Positions 56,687 to 64,000 of a DNA stretch of 64,000 nt are shown here, one piece after another. This DNA comes from Yersinia enterocolitica (GTDB lineage: Bacteria; Pseudomonadota; Gammaproteobacteria; Enterobacterales; Enterobacteriaceae): contig NBTC02000002.1 in the NCBI GenBank assembly GCA_002082245.2, positions 3,100,001 through 3,164,000 of the forward strand. Reading direction: 5' to 3'. Under the pieces are notes generated by a model. The model was given only the letters and a program-made list of their open reading frames with translations. It did no database searches and had not been told where the DNA came from. Each line of letters starts with the position of its first letter. Position 1 is the stretch's first letter. The position numbers and the translations under genes were made by a program.

Positions 56687-58422
56687 ACTATTCATACATA
56701 CTTGAGCACTTAACTGCATGCGGATATGAAGTATCCGCAGTTTCTTTTGGCCCAAATAATGCTGATGCCCTAAGAATTAATATTAGAGTTGCCGAACATA
56801 ATCTTTCATTGCTGCATTTATGTATTAATGAACTAACTGAGTTACCCGATTTTATCCTAGAATCATCCTCTCAATACGGTAGATTAGCCCATACTACAGT
56901 TCATGAACAATTTGATCTGGCTACTATTTGTGTCAACGTGCCAGACTCGGTATCTGTGAATTATGATCGCCCAGAGCTTGCTTTCGAAGAATCTCTAACC
57001 AGATACACTAAACTCTTAACTCAACTTATTCAGGATCCTGAGTGGAATAAATATGAACTTATTCGAGAATTTCAGGCCGGTTGGTATAATATTGTTGAGA
57101 GTGCTGATGATCATTTCCTATGCCTCTCAGAACGCGGAGAAGTCGAAGAACTAAAAATACTAAAACCTCAGCCTAAAGCTCATATGGGCCTGGCAACTTA
57201 CTATTTTGGTATTCCCTTCAACTGGACAGAGGATTACGTATTCTCTCCTATCGCCAGACAGCTCAACAGTAGGGAGCGCTCAAGTGGACGAGGATATGTA
57301 ATACCGCTGACAAATGTAGATCCAGCACCTCGGAGTAAGGAAGAACTGGGGGCATGGTATTTAAACTTGTTAGCATCATTGTCCTCAGAAACCTATACAC
57401 TATTGAGCCAGAATATTACACAATGGCGAGAAAGAGAGTTCTGGGTCATTTTTAACGCACAAACACCTTCCGGAAAGACATGGTTTGGAATTCACTTTGC
57501 GCGAAAAAATTCATCTCAGGGCAAAAAACGACTTCCATTGTCAGAACCAGAGCTCACTTCTTGGACACTCAAAGCAGTCGCCGTTTCACTTTTTAATAAA
57601 GAGCGACTCATGCCTCGTAGTGGAGCTAATCAGGAATTACAAAACAAAAAAGTTTTGCTAATTGGTTGTGGTTCTGTGGGCGGAGAAATAGCAGATAAGC
57701 TTGCAGCTTCAGGTGTTGGTGAAATAACTCTTAGTGACCCAGACAAATTTTCAATGGATAATATTTATCGGCATATATTATCTTTAAATTATGTTTCACA
57801 CCTAAAAACTATCTCCTTAAATTTGCATCTTACAAATAAATATCCTTGGTTACGTGTTAAAAACTTTAACAAATCATTACTAGAATTACGCAATGAACGT
57901 TTCCTTGAAAAATTTGATATTATTGTCATCGCAATTGGAGCCCCAACACATGAAAGATTATTTCATGACTTTCTTCTAAAGAACAAAATAACCTCTGCTG
58001 TAATTAATACTTGGGTTGAAGGCTATGGGGTTGGGGGTCATGCAATATTAGATATCTCGTATACTCAAGGGTGCCTACATTGTGCCTATGTTGATCCTAT
58101 GGATCTTTCACGTGGATTAGCATCAAATCTAAATTTTCTTGAAAAAAATCAAGATATCACAAGAAACCATGCTGGTTGTGGTGATACTTTTCTGCCATAT
58201 ACCTATATTACCTCAACACAAACGGCACTCATCGCGGCTGATTTAGCGATCAAATACTTATTGAAGCGAGTGCAACATTCATCAAAGGTGAGCTGGAAAG
58301 GAGATGCCACAGAAGCACTCCAAAATGGCTTTAACCTCACTGAACGTTATAATGTATTTAATCGTTCACTAGAGATCACTCCGCTTTACAACAATGAGTG
58401 CGATATCTGCAATGAAAAATAA
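56683..58422 (+). CDS. cap2: CBASS Cap2, E2-E1 fusion (ubiquitin-transferase-like)
   Basis: Primes the CD-NTase by conjugating its C-terminus to a cell target. The 579-residue protein has an N-terminal E2-like domain with the likely catalytic Cys83 (DLATICVNVPDS), a linker domain, then a ThiF/E1 adenylation domain with KVLLIGCGSVGGEIADKLAA (about 335) and LSDPDKFSMDNIYRHIL. The E1 Cys is probably in RNHAGCGDTFLPYTYITST (about 493), with a CxxC (GCLHCAY) before it. It overlaps the CD-NTase stop by 4 nt and the Cap3 start by 29 nt, so all are translated together. Confidence 0.9.
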   Translation: MNYSYILEHLTACGYEVSAVSFGPNNADALRINIRVAEHNLSLLHLCINELTELPDFILESSSQYGRLAHTTVHEQFDLATICVNVPDSVSVNYDRPELAFEESLTRYTKLLTQLIQDPEWNKYELIREFQAGWYNIVESADDHFLCLSERGEVEELKILKPQPKAHMGLATYYFGIPFNWTEDYVFSPIARQLNSRERSSGRGYVIPLTNVDPAPRSKEELGAWYLNLLASLSSETYTLLSQNITQWREREFWVIFNAQTPSGKTWFGIHFARKNSSQGKKRLPLSEPELTSWTLKAVAVSLFNKERLMPRSGANQELQNKKVLLIGCGSVGGEIADKLAASGVGEITLSDPDKFSMDNIYRHILSLNYVSHLKTISLNLHLTNKYPWLRVKNFNKSLLELRNERFLEKFDIIVIAIGAPTHERLFHDFLLKNKITSAVINTWVEGYGVGGHAILDISYTQGCLHCAYVDPMDLSRGLASNLNFLEKNQDITRNHAGCGDTFLPYTYITSTQTALIAADLAIKYLLKRVQHSSKVSWKGDATEALQNGFNLTERYNVFNRSLEITPLYNNECDICNEK

Positions 58423-58906
58423 TGAACTCATATTTACCACTCCCGAATTTGAATTGTGTATCTCACATAAGGTTAATGATATTTGGAGCCACCATAGCCA
58501 AATAGAGGATAACTCATATGAATCATTCGGAGTACTCATTGGTAATAAAGATCATGGTAGTGAGACTTATTGGATAGAAGACGTTACGGAACCAAAACCA
58601 AACGATATACAAACTCGCTTCAGTTTTGTATTAAAAGATTCAGGCCATCAGAAGAATGTAGATGATGCGTTTCAGCAAACTGGGGGAAAGCTCATATATT
58701 TGGGGACATGGCATACCCATCCTCAACCGGATCCTCATCCTTCAAATATTGATTACTATGACTGGAAAGCTTGTATCGAACGCAATAAAGATCGTCAACT
58801 TTTCTTTATCATCGTAGGTACACAGAAAATAGCTCTTTTTCATTTACAGGGGAAATTTTTTGTTAAAACATATCTTAATAAAGACACACAGGATTGTGAT
58901 AAATGA
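58394..58906 (+). CDS. cap3: CBASS Cap3, JAB/JAMM isopeptidase
   Basis: Removes Cap2-made conjugates from the CD-NTase and so limits priming. The 170-residue protein has the full zinc motif: Glu43 in ESFGVLIGN and H107-x-H109-P with Ser117 and Asp120 (WHTHPQPDPHPSNIDYYDW). It starts inside the end of cap2 at ATG 58394; an ATG six codons later (58412) is also possible. Its stop overlaps the next ATG by 4 nt. Confidence 0.9.
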   Translation: MSAISAMKNNELIFTTPEFELCISHKVNDIWSHHSQIEDNSYESFGVLIGNKDHGSETYWIEDVTEPKPNDIQTRFSFVLKDSGHQKNVDDAFQQTGGKLIYLGTWHTHPQPDPHPSNIDYYDWKACIERNKDRQLFFIIVGTQKIALFHLQGKFFVKTYLNKDTQDCDK

Positions 58907-60492
58907 AAAATAATGATATGGACTTTCTTAATCAAGCAATAAATGATCCTATTGATAAAGCGTCTATAGTCTCAGAATTTATTTGCTTAATAAAAAAACA
59001 TATAATATGGGATGATGTCGGATTACTAACCGATCAAAACAATAATAATCTTATAATTCTTTTATTGAAAAAAGATGAAGTTTTATCATCTATGCGTTTT
59101 AACCTAAATATAATTGATAGTATTAATATCATTGAATCTTTTAGTGAAAATGGAAAAAACATTATCCTTAGAGTTTGGCAAGGAAATAGCATTACTCAAG
59201 AACACTTAAAATCATTAGCATGTATACAGAATGTTTGGCAATGCACTTATGGACAATCTTCCAAGCTAACGAAAACACAAGTTGTAGAATTTTTCAATCG
59301 TATCGATTCAGAACGATTAGTAAAAGGAAGAGGTAAAAAATTTAGTGCTGAAACTATTCGGAAGGTAATGTGTGATAGCCACAGTCGGTGCATGTTCCCG
59401 GGATGTGGGGAGCAATTAAATATTGATATGTTAAGTGGTCAAGTCGGAAATTTTTCATATTTAGCACACAATGTTGCCGCATCTGAACAAGGCGAGCGAG
59501 GTATTCCGCTACTTTCATCGTTACTATCAGATGAGCCTGAAAATATACTACTTCTTTGCGACAAACATCACAGACTTATAGATAGAGTAGCTGCTTGTGA
59601 TTACACTGCAGAAAAGCTATCGATTATACGTAAAAATTTCATGTTAGAAGTATCCCATCTTCTCGATGGCTTGTGCTACCAACCAATTCCCGTGTATTCT
59701 ATTTTATGGCCCGTAAACTCAAATGTTGTGGCATCACCTGAATCAAGGGAAATAGCCTCAAGTCTCTCATTCCTCAAACTCTGCATGAAAGGACAATTAA
59801 ACCATCTTTCTGACTGTGAGGGGTTATTGCGTTCAAATCCTCAACTTTTTGGCCAGATGATTACTCAAATAATAAAAGATGAGGCCGAAAAAATAATTCA
59901 GCAGACAAAACATCATGGGTATAAAGCAGCACTATTTGCATTTGGGCCAACACCAGCGTTAATTGGGTTAGGTGCTATTTTAGGTAATAAAGGCCAATAT
60001 ATACCCATGCTAAGATATCGAGATGGTAATTGTTGGATGTGGCCAAAAAATATGCCTGTCAGAGATTTTTATAACATAATTGGTATGGAGTCACTAGAAT
60101 CAAACAGCGACTTTATTATCTGTATAAACTTTACTGCAAAAACCAAAGCTATTGAAGAAAAAGCGATACAGCTCAGTGAGAAATTTAAGGTAAATATTAT
60201 AAATATAGATGCAAAGCCAGAATTTTTAGGAAATGGTGCCATCCCACACCCACAGGATGGAATGAGTTTTAGTGCTAAGTTGCAAACTATATTTCATCAA
60301 CTAAAATCAAAATATAATGCAGAAAGAATCCATCTTCTTGTCTGTGCATCTAATGCAGCATCTATATTTATTGGACAGGCATATGACCTTCATCATCCGG
60401 AGATTATTGTTTATGACTTCACGGCTAATGGGATGGAAACTAAACTGGTAATAAAAAATAATTCTGATAAAACAGAGTTATATCTCCCATAA
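58903..60492 (+). CDS. cap5: CBASS effector Cap5-type HNH-SAVED endonuclease with extra N-terminal domain
   Basis: Expected to cut double-stranded DNA when its SAVED domain binds the cyclic nucleotide, killing the infected cell. The 529-residue protein has the HNH nuclease at about 145-235 (KGRGKKFSAETIRKVMCDSH, zinc Cys163/Cys168, AHN at 188-190, NILLLCDKHHRLID) and the SAVED domain at about 295-529 (PTPALIGLGAILGNKGQYIP, LLVCASNAASIFIGQAYDLH). Known Cap5 proteins begin close to the HNH domain and have about 390 residues; here about 140 unrecognised residues precede it. ATGA overlap with cap3 confirms operon membership. Confidence 0.87.
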   Translation: MKNNDMDFLNQAINDPIDKASIVSEFICLIKKHIIWDDVGLLTDQNNNNLIILLLKKDEVLSSMRFNLNIIDSINIIESFSENGKNIILRVWQGNSITQEHLKSLACIQNVWQCTYGQSSKLTKTQVVEFFNRIDSERLVKGRGKKFSAETIRKVMCDSHSRCMFPGCGEQLNIDMLSGQVGNFSYLAHNVAASEQGERGIPLLSSLLSDEPENILLLCDKHHRLIDRVAACDYTAEKLSIIRKNFMLEVSHLLDGLCYQPIPVYSILWPVNSNVVASPESREIASSLSFLKLCMKGQLNHLSDCEGLLRSNPQLFGQMITQIIKDEAEKIIQQTKHHGYKAALFAFGPTPALIGLGAILGNKGQYIPMLRYRDGNCWMWPKNMPVRDFYNIIGMESLESNSDFIICINFTAKTKAIEEKAIQLSEKFKVNIINIDAKPEFLGNGAIPHPQDGMSFSAKLQTIFHQLKSKYNAERIHLLVCASNAASIFIGQAYDLHHPEIIVYDFTANGMETKLVIKNNSDKTELYLP

Positions 60493-60547
60493 AGTTAAGC
60501 CACATTATGATCCATAATAAATTTATATTATAAAGGATAGGGGTAAA

Positions 60548-61048
60548 ATGAGAGTATTTATAGATACAGAATATTCCAATGAAGAAGATCCTAAGCTGCT
60601 TAGTTTGGGGATGATAACAGAAAATTGGGAGAAGCACTTTTACAAACAAATTCATGGTGTTGATAGAAAATATCTTTCTGATTTTTCATTAAACTATGTC
60701 CTGCCTAACTTCTCTTCTGAGCACTTCTTATCCAAGGAATGTTTTAAAAATGAGTTGATGGCTTGGTTTGCAAACTTACCGCGCGCAGTAATACTTGCCG
60801 CTGATAGTATCATTGATATTAAATTTGTTATTAATATCATTGGACACCCTAATAATTTAAGTCCTATGTGGCTTGATTTAAGAGGTTTAATAGACTCCAC
60901 TGTTTATCACAACGCAGTATGTAAATATCATAATAATAAACGGCCTTGGCATCATGCTCTATATGATGCAGCTGCACATAGGCAAGGTTGGCTAGCATGG
61001 ATGGCGGAAAATAAAAAATCAGATAAATACATGCTTAGAAAAATATAA
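60548..61048 (+). CDS. DEDDh 3'-5' exonuclease-like protein, possible CBASS accessory
   Basis: A 166-residue protein with the three exonuclease motifs: FIDTEYS (Asp6, Glu8), ILAADSIID (Asp86/Asp90) and WHHALYDAAAHRQGW (His135, Asp140). It is similar to short RNase-T/Rv2179c-like exoribonucleases. It follows the CBASS effector by 55 nt on the same strand with an AGGATAGGGG ribosome site, so it is probably co-transcribed. Exonucleases of this fold have been reported in other CBASS operons (Cap18, from memory). Substrate, DNA, RNA or nucleotide signal, is unknown. Confidence 0.75.
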   Translation: MRVFIDTEYSNEEDPKLLSLGMITENWEKHFYKQIHGVDRKYLSDFSLNYVLPNFSSEHFLSKECFKNELMAWFANLPRAVILAADSIIDIKFVINIIGHPNNLSPMWLDLRGLIDSTVYHNAVCKYHNNKRPWHHALYDAAAHRQGWLAWMAENKKSDKYMLRKI

Positions 61049-61094
61049 TTACCATCTGTTATCTGTAAAAGAACTTCTATATCTAACTTGATAG

Positions 61095-62093
61095 CTATTT
61101 ATCAGATAAATCAAACCGTTGTATCAGTAACATTTTAGGGCATGTACTATGGCTGTTATATCCAATACATTTTGAACAATTTGCTCCTTTCTTTTTACGA
61201 AGTACTTCTGAAAATGAATAACATTGATTAAAACCAAATTTAAAATTTACTGATTCACTATATAAATATAAAAAATTTGTTAACTTCTCTTGCCCGATCA
61301 TGAAAATTTTAATTGCAACATCTAAGTTATTTAAGAAAGCATTATGATCAATATCTTTTATTAATTCATGGTAACATCCATAACTTATGGAGTTTTTATG
61401 TCTTTCGTCTTCATACTTACAATGAGAAAATATCTTATTGAACAAATACATTAGACAAGGCATTATATAGTATGGCCGACTTATTTTTTCATTTATTCCG
61501 GAGAGAATTATTTCCATCTCATTTTTACCATTAAAAATAAGATGCCTATTTTTAAGATATTGCCTAGAATAAGACTCTAACGTGTTTTTTTCACCTCTAT
61601 ACACTTTTAAAAGGGCTTTTAAACTTTGGGAGCGACGTCTAGCAGATAAATAAGTTAGTGGGGTATCATGCGCAGCACATATATTATCATATAGCCAATT
61701 ATATTTTAAATATCCAAATCCATTTTCTTTTATTGATTCAGATATACAGCGTTTACAATAAGCAATAGGTATATGACAATTTGGTTTGTTATTCTCTCGG
61801 ATACCATAAAAAACGCTACGCATCTCATCAATAAAATATGCTGGATTATCACAGACTCCTAAGGCTCGGCTACCAACACCCGAGTTTTGCATCAACATCC
61901 ATAAATGACCATCATCAAAACGAGTAAATAGCGATGAAAAATCTTTAGTAACATTGGGTTTAACAAGCCAATAGCCATCAATGGAAATAATAGAATTAAA
62001 TTCGCTAACACCATTGAGAATGAAAACCCTAAATATAAAACTTTGTATAGACTCATCTTTTATAAAATACAATATTATCACCTCTAGATCCAT
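61095..62093 (-). CDS. Second TniQ-family protein of the Tn7-like element
   Basis: About 332 residues. The TniQ zinc-finger pattern is visible: Cys113-x2-Cys116 (YCKRCISES), then W-L and Cys139-x2-His142 (NICAAHDTPL). A second possible zinc site near the C-terminus is ANCSKCIGY plus STCPKML. It lacks the long C-terminal DNA-binding part of TnsD. ATG 62093 follows the tnsD stop by about 10 nt. Tn7-like elements with two TniQ proteins often use them for different target sites; which is which here is unknown. It is convergent with the exonuclease gene. Confidence 0.7.
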   Translation of the reverse strand: MDLEVIILYFIKDESIQSFIFRVFILNGVSEFNSIISIDGYWLVKPNVTKDFSSLFTRFDDGHLWMLMQNSGVGSRALGVCDNPAYFIDEMRSVFYGIRENNKPNCHIPIAYCKRCISESIKENGFGYLKYNWLYDNICAAHDTPLTYLSARRRSQSLKALLKVYRGEKNTLESYSRQYLKNRHLIFNGKNEMEIILSGINEKISRPYYIMPCLMYLFNKIFSHCKYEDERHKNSISYGCYHELIKDIDHNAFLNNLDVAIKIFMIGQEKLTNFLYLYSESVNFKFGFNQCYSFSEVLRKKKGANCSKCIGYNSHSTCPKMLLIQRFDLSDK

Positions 62094-62103
62094 CAATAAG
62101 TCG

Positions 62104-63513
62104 TCACTGCGTTCTTATCCGCCCCATAGATTTAACGGCTAATGGTAATATGTTATTCATCCACTCATTGTCATTGTGATATAGCCAAAAATATGCTGCA
62201 TTACAAGCTTGCTTTATCTCTTTACGTATTGCTGTAGGATGAGAATCTAAATACGTTACAAGTATATAGCGAGAACGCCGCCGCATTGAGTCCATATGGC
62301 ACTTTTTACGCCATTTGACCAGCCCCGGCGTACTTGAAATGACCTGTTCAACAGATCCAATGCTAATTCCGAGCATTAAGGCGATACGCTTACGATGAAA
62401 TCCAGCTAAAGCTAATTGACAAATACGTTGCTGAATACCATATGTCAAAATGCGTGGTTTCAAACAAATGAAAATATCATTCATCTTTGCTAGCCGTTTT
62501 AAATAACAACGACTTTTTCCTGTCAGTCGATATATTTCCTCTAGTGGCAGACCATCCTTAAGCAAAACTATACATTTAGCTTCATCTGATTCATTTCGGA
62601 AAAGGTGACGTGGAATAGCATTAGTGATGCCATTATTTGAAGCACTAATAAATTCACTGAATGATTCAAATAGCCAGCTTGAAAATAGTAAATGCCTAAA
62701 AGGGTGATAACTAGCTCCTTGAGTTAATAACTGTGTTAAGTAACGATAATCCTCACTATTTTTTGGTAACGGAGCATTTATTACACAACGATAATGTTCA
62801 CAATAAGTAATAAATTCTCTCATCAGCTCTTTTCGACGTACTGAGTTATTTTCTGTAATCAAGTTCAATTTGACCAGTTTCGATCTGTATGCTTTTGATA
62901 CATTATAGCCAAGATGTTTACAGGTGAGCTTTTCCACTAATTCAGCACTGAATATGGCTACCTTGTATTCTACGGAACTAACCTTAGGGCTGGGGGAATC
63001 GGGGGACGGTAAAAGATCTAACAAAATTCTTTGACGACATTCAAGGGTGACCTCTTGCAATAATACCTCGTGCATAAAGCATGCCGTTATTCCGGGGATC
63101 TGATGTATGCGGTGCCAATAAGATACCCCTTGTCGGTATAAATCTTCCTTAGCACAAAGCGAACACCATTTGAGATGCAATGTTGACCCCTTCCCAAAAG
63201 AAGGGAGCTGACTTTCCCTCAATGCTTTTGCCCCTTCATTAGCTAACATCAATTCCCACAGTTTCTTGGCATGTTCGGGCTCAAAAAACATAAATAACGG
63301 TGCTAATGTTTGTTCCCAGAGGATTGTTTCAGGATTTTCGCCAAACACATTCGCCATGTTCTCCAGCCCTGCAGTGAGAAAAGGGTGGATAGACGAACGT
63401 TCAGACCCAAAGGTTTTTCTTGTAAATGCAGGAATATTATCACCAGAAACCATTACATGACGAATCAAGCGGCTTAGCAGTAACTCATCGGGCAAACAAT
63501 CAGGTAAACACAT
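62104..63513 (-). CDS. TnsD/TniQ target-selection protein
   Basis: About 469 residues. The N-terminal TniQ domain begins LPDELLLSRLIRHVMVSGDN and carries the zinc ligands Cys117-x2-Cys120 (LKWCSLCAKED) and Cys145-x2-His148 (GITACFMHEVLL). The C-terminal TnsD-type region has repeated helix-turn-helix-like stretches (GLPLEEIYRLTGKSRCYLKR, GFHRKRIALMLGISIGSVEQ), as in proteins that read a fixed attachment site. Start at ATG 63513 with GGGGGAA upstream; a TTG five codons earlier is less likely. It lies 17 nt after tnsC, in Tn7 gene order. Confidence 0.85.
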   Translation of the reverse strand: MCLPDCLPDELLLSRLIRHVMVSGDNIPAFTRKTFGSERSSIHPFLTAGLENMANVFGENPETILWEQTLAPLFMFFEPEHAKKLWELMLANEGAKALRESQLPSFGKGSTLHLKWCSLCAKEDLYRQGVSYWHRIHQIPGITACFMHEVLLQEVTLECRQRILLDLLPSPDSPSPKVSSVEYKVAIFSAELVEKLTCKHLGYNVSKAYRSKLVKLNLITENNSVRRKELMREFITYCEHYRCVINAPLPKNSEDYRYLTQLLTQGASYHPFRHLLFSSWLFESFSEFISASNNGITNAIPRHLFRNESDEAKCIVLLKDGLPLEEIYRLTGKSRCYLKRLAKMNDIFICLKPRILTYGIQQRICQLALAGFHRKRIALMLGISIGSVEQVISSTPGLVKWRKKCHMDSMRRRSRYILVTYLDSHPTAIRKEIKQACNAAYFWLYHNDNEWMNNILPLAVKSMGRIRTQ

Positions 63514-63530
63514 TTCATATTCCCCCAATT

Positions 63531-64000
63531 TTACATAAACGTATCTAGCGGATCCTCACAATATATCCCGGCTTGCTGAAGTAATTTCAGTGGATTTTCC
63601 TCACCTGCAGCTCTTTGAAATACGTCTGGTTCAACAATCCTATGGGAAAGATCCTGCGTTTCGATTAGCGCCAATAAACCTTCAGAAAATTCGGGGTGCT
63701 GCGGACGACTGATATCACCAGGTACCGTTTTTGATGTTTTACTTAATTCTGGCGATAAGATCGATTCTGTCGGATTTTCTATGATAGTTTTCTTGCGCTG
63801 AGTAGACCTAAGCTTAGCCCTTCGGATTAAAAACATCGAGGGAGCAGATGCTTGACTGGCTATTGTGGCCGCATGTTCAAGTAATGCTGATGTAATTCTT
63901 TCATCATTGCTACCAATAATATAGCGCTGTGCTTCTTTGTAGATTCTTACAGCTAAGTCGATATTACCCGCTGATAACTCATACAGAGTACTGCTCAATT
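63531..64000 (-). CDS. TnsC-type AAA+ regulator, C-terminal part (cut by window edge)
   Basis: The frame is open from the right edge to the stop at 63531 (about 156 codons). The first visible residues, LSSTLYELSAGNIDLAVRIY, are like the lid helix region of TnsC/TniB ATPases (family pattern: L-x-x-L-[ST]-x-G-x-x-D-x-A-V-K-L-[FY]). The rest is a charged, less conserved tail, as TnsC proteins have for contacts with TnsA/TnsB. The nucleotide-binding motifs would be beyond 64000. Position just before tnsD supports the call. Confidence 0.75.
   Translation of the reverse strand, partial: LSSTLYELSAGNIDLAVRIYKEAQRYIIGSNDERITSALLEHAATIASQASAPSMFLIRRAKLRSTQRKKTIIENPTESILSPELSKTSKTVPGDISRPQHPEFSEGLLALIETQDLSHRIVEPDVFQRAAGEENPLKLLQQAGIYCEDPLDTFM

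Larger units (their letters stand above)
49667..64000. mobile_element. Tn7-like transposon Z with defence cargo (right part beyond the window)
   Basis: Its left end is at 49667. On the right, minus-strand genes for TnsC (partial), TnsD/TniQ and a second TniQ are in Tn7 order, so tnsB, tnsA and the right end should follow past 64000. Cargo between is a RloC-like ATPase, a membrane protein, unknown genes, a CBASS operon and an exonuclease. The DNA is visibly richer in A+T than the glg-gnt region. The target gene should lie beyond the right end by analogy with Tn7. Confidence 0.7.

Overview
The window is a piece of an enterobacterial chromosome, almost certainly a Yersinia. The evidence is the conserved gene order glgBXCAP / asd / yhgN / gntK / gntT / gntR / yhhW / ryhB / yhhY, an ERIC-type intergenic repeat, a bud acetoin locus, an ampR-ampC pair and an invasin-type inverse autotransporter. 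The species was not determined.

Layout. Positions 1-9325 hold the glycogen operon on the minus strand (glgB-glgX-glgC-glgA-glgP, glgP running off the left edge). Positions 9825-15056 hold a BtsS-type histidine kinase without a response regulator beside it, then budR divergent from budA-budB; in E. coli asd directly follows glgB, so this block is extra. Positions 15189-22104 are the asd/yhgN/gluconate/yhhW/yhhY core, with a perfect CRP box, a double GntR operator and a recognisable Fur-controlled RyhB small RNA. Positions 22154-34955 are a myo-inositol catabolism cluster (iolE, iolH-like, iolG, iolD, iolC fused to a DUF2090 domain, an RpiR regulator, iolB, iolA/mmsA, iolI-like) without an obvious inositol transporter. 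Positions 35119-43908 are accessory metabolism: an MFS exporter with its LysR regulator; an operon of secreted-repeat protein, ECF sigma, anti-sigma and solute-binding protein; AmpR/AmpC; and an exported metallo-beta-lactamase-fold hydrolase of the methyl parathion hydrolase type.

From about 44.3 kb to the right edge the DNA is mobile and mostly AT-rich. I read it as a stack of Tn7-like insertions. Four sequences of the form TGT + 5 bp + AA-N-AATAAAGTTTGTACAC (one with TAT instead of TGT) align without gaps and have further copies of the inner motif at TnsB-site-like spacing. They mark the right end of an old element (terminus 44378), both ends of a 5,277-bp element (44384-49660) flanked by the 5-bp direct repeat ACCGC, and the left end (49667) of a large element that runs past the right edge. 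The 5.3-kb element has no transposition genes; it carries an invasin-like adhesin (four Big_1 repeats, C-terminal Cys pair, an 11-C tract upstream) between two inverted copies of an internally deleted IS6-family element. The large element ends in this window with tnsC (partial), a TnsD/TniQ gene and a second short TniQ gene, and carries defence cargo: a RloC-like zinc-hook ATPase/anticodon nuclease, a membrane protein of unknown function, two or three unknown genes, and a type II CBASS operon (CD-NTase, Cap2 E2-E1, Cap3 JAB, HNH-SAVED effector with an unusual extra N-terminal domain) followed by a DEDDh exonuclease.

No tRNA, rRNA or CRISPR array was seen. All calls come from reading the sequence; no database search was run.
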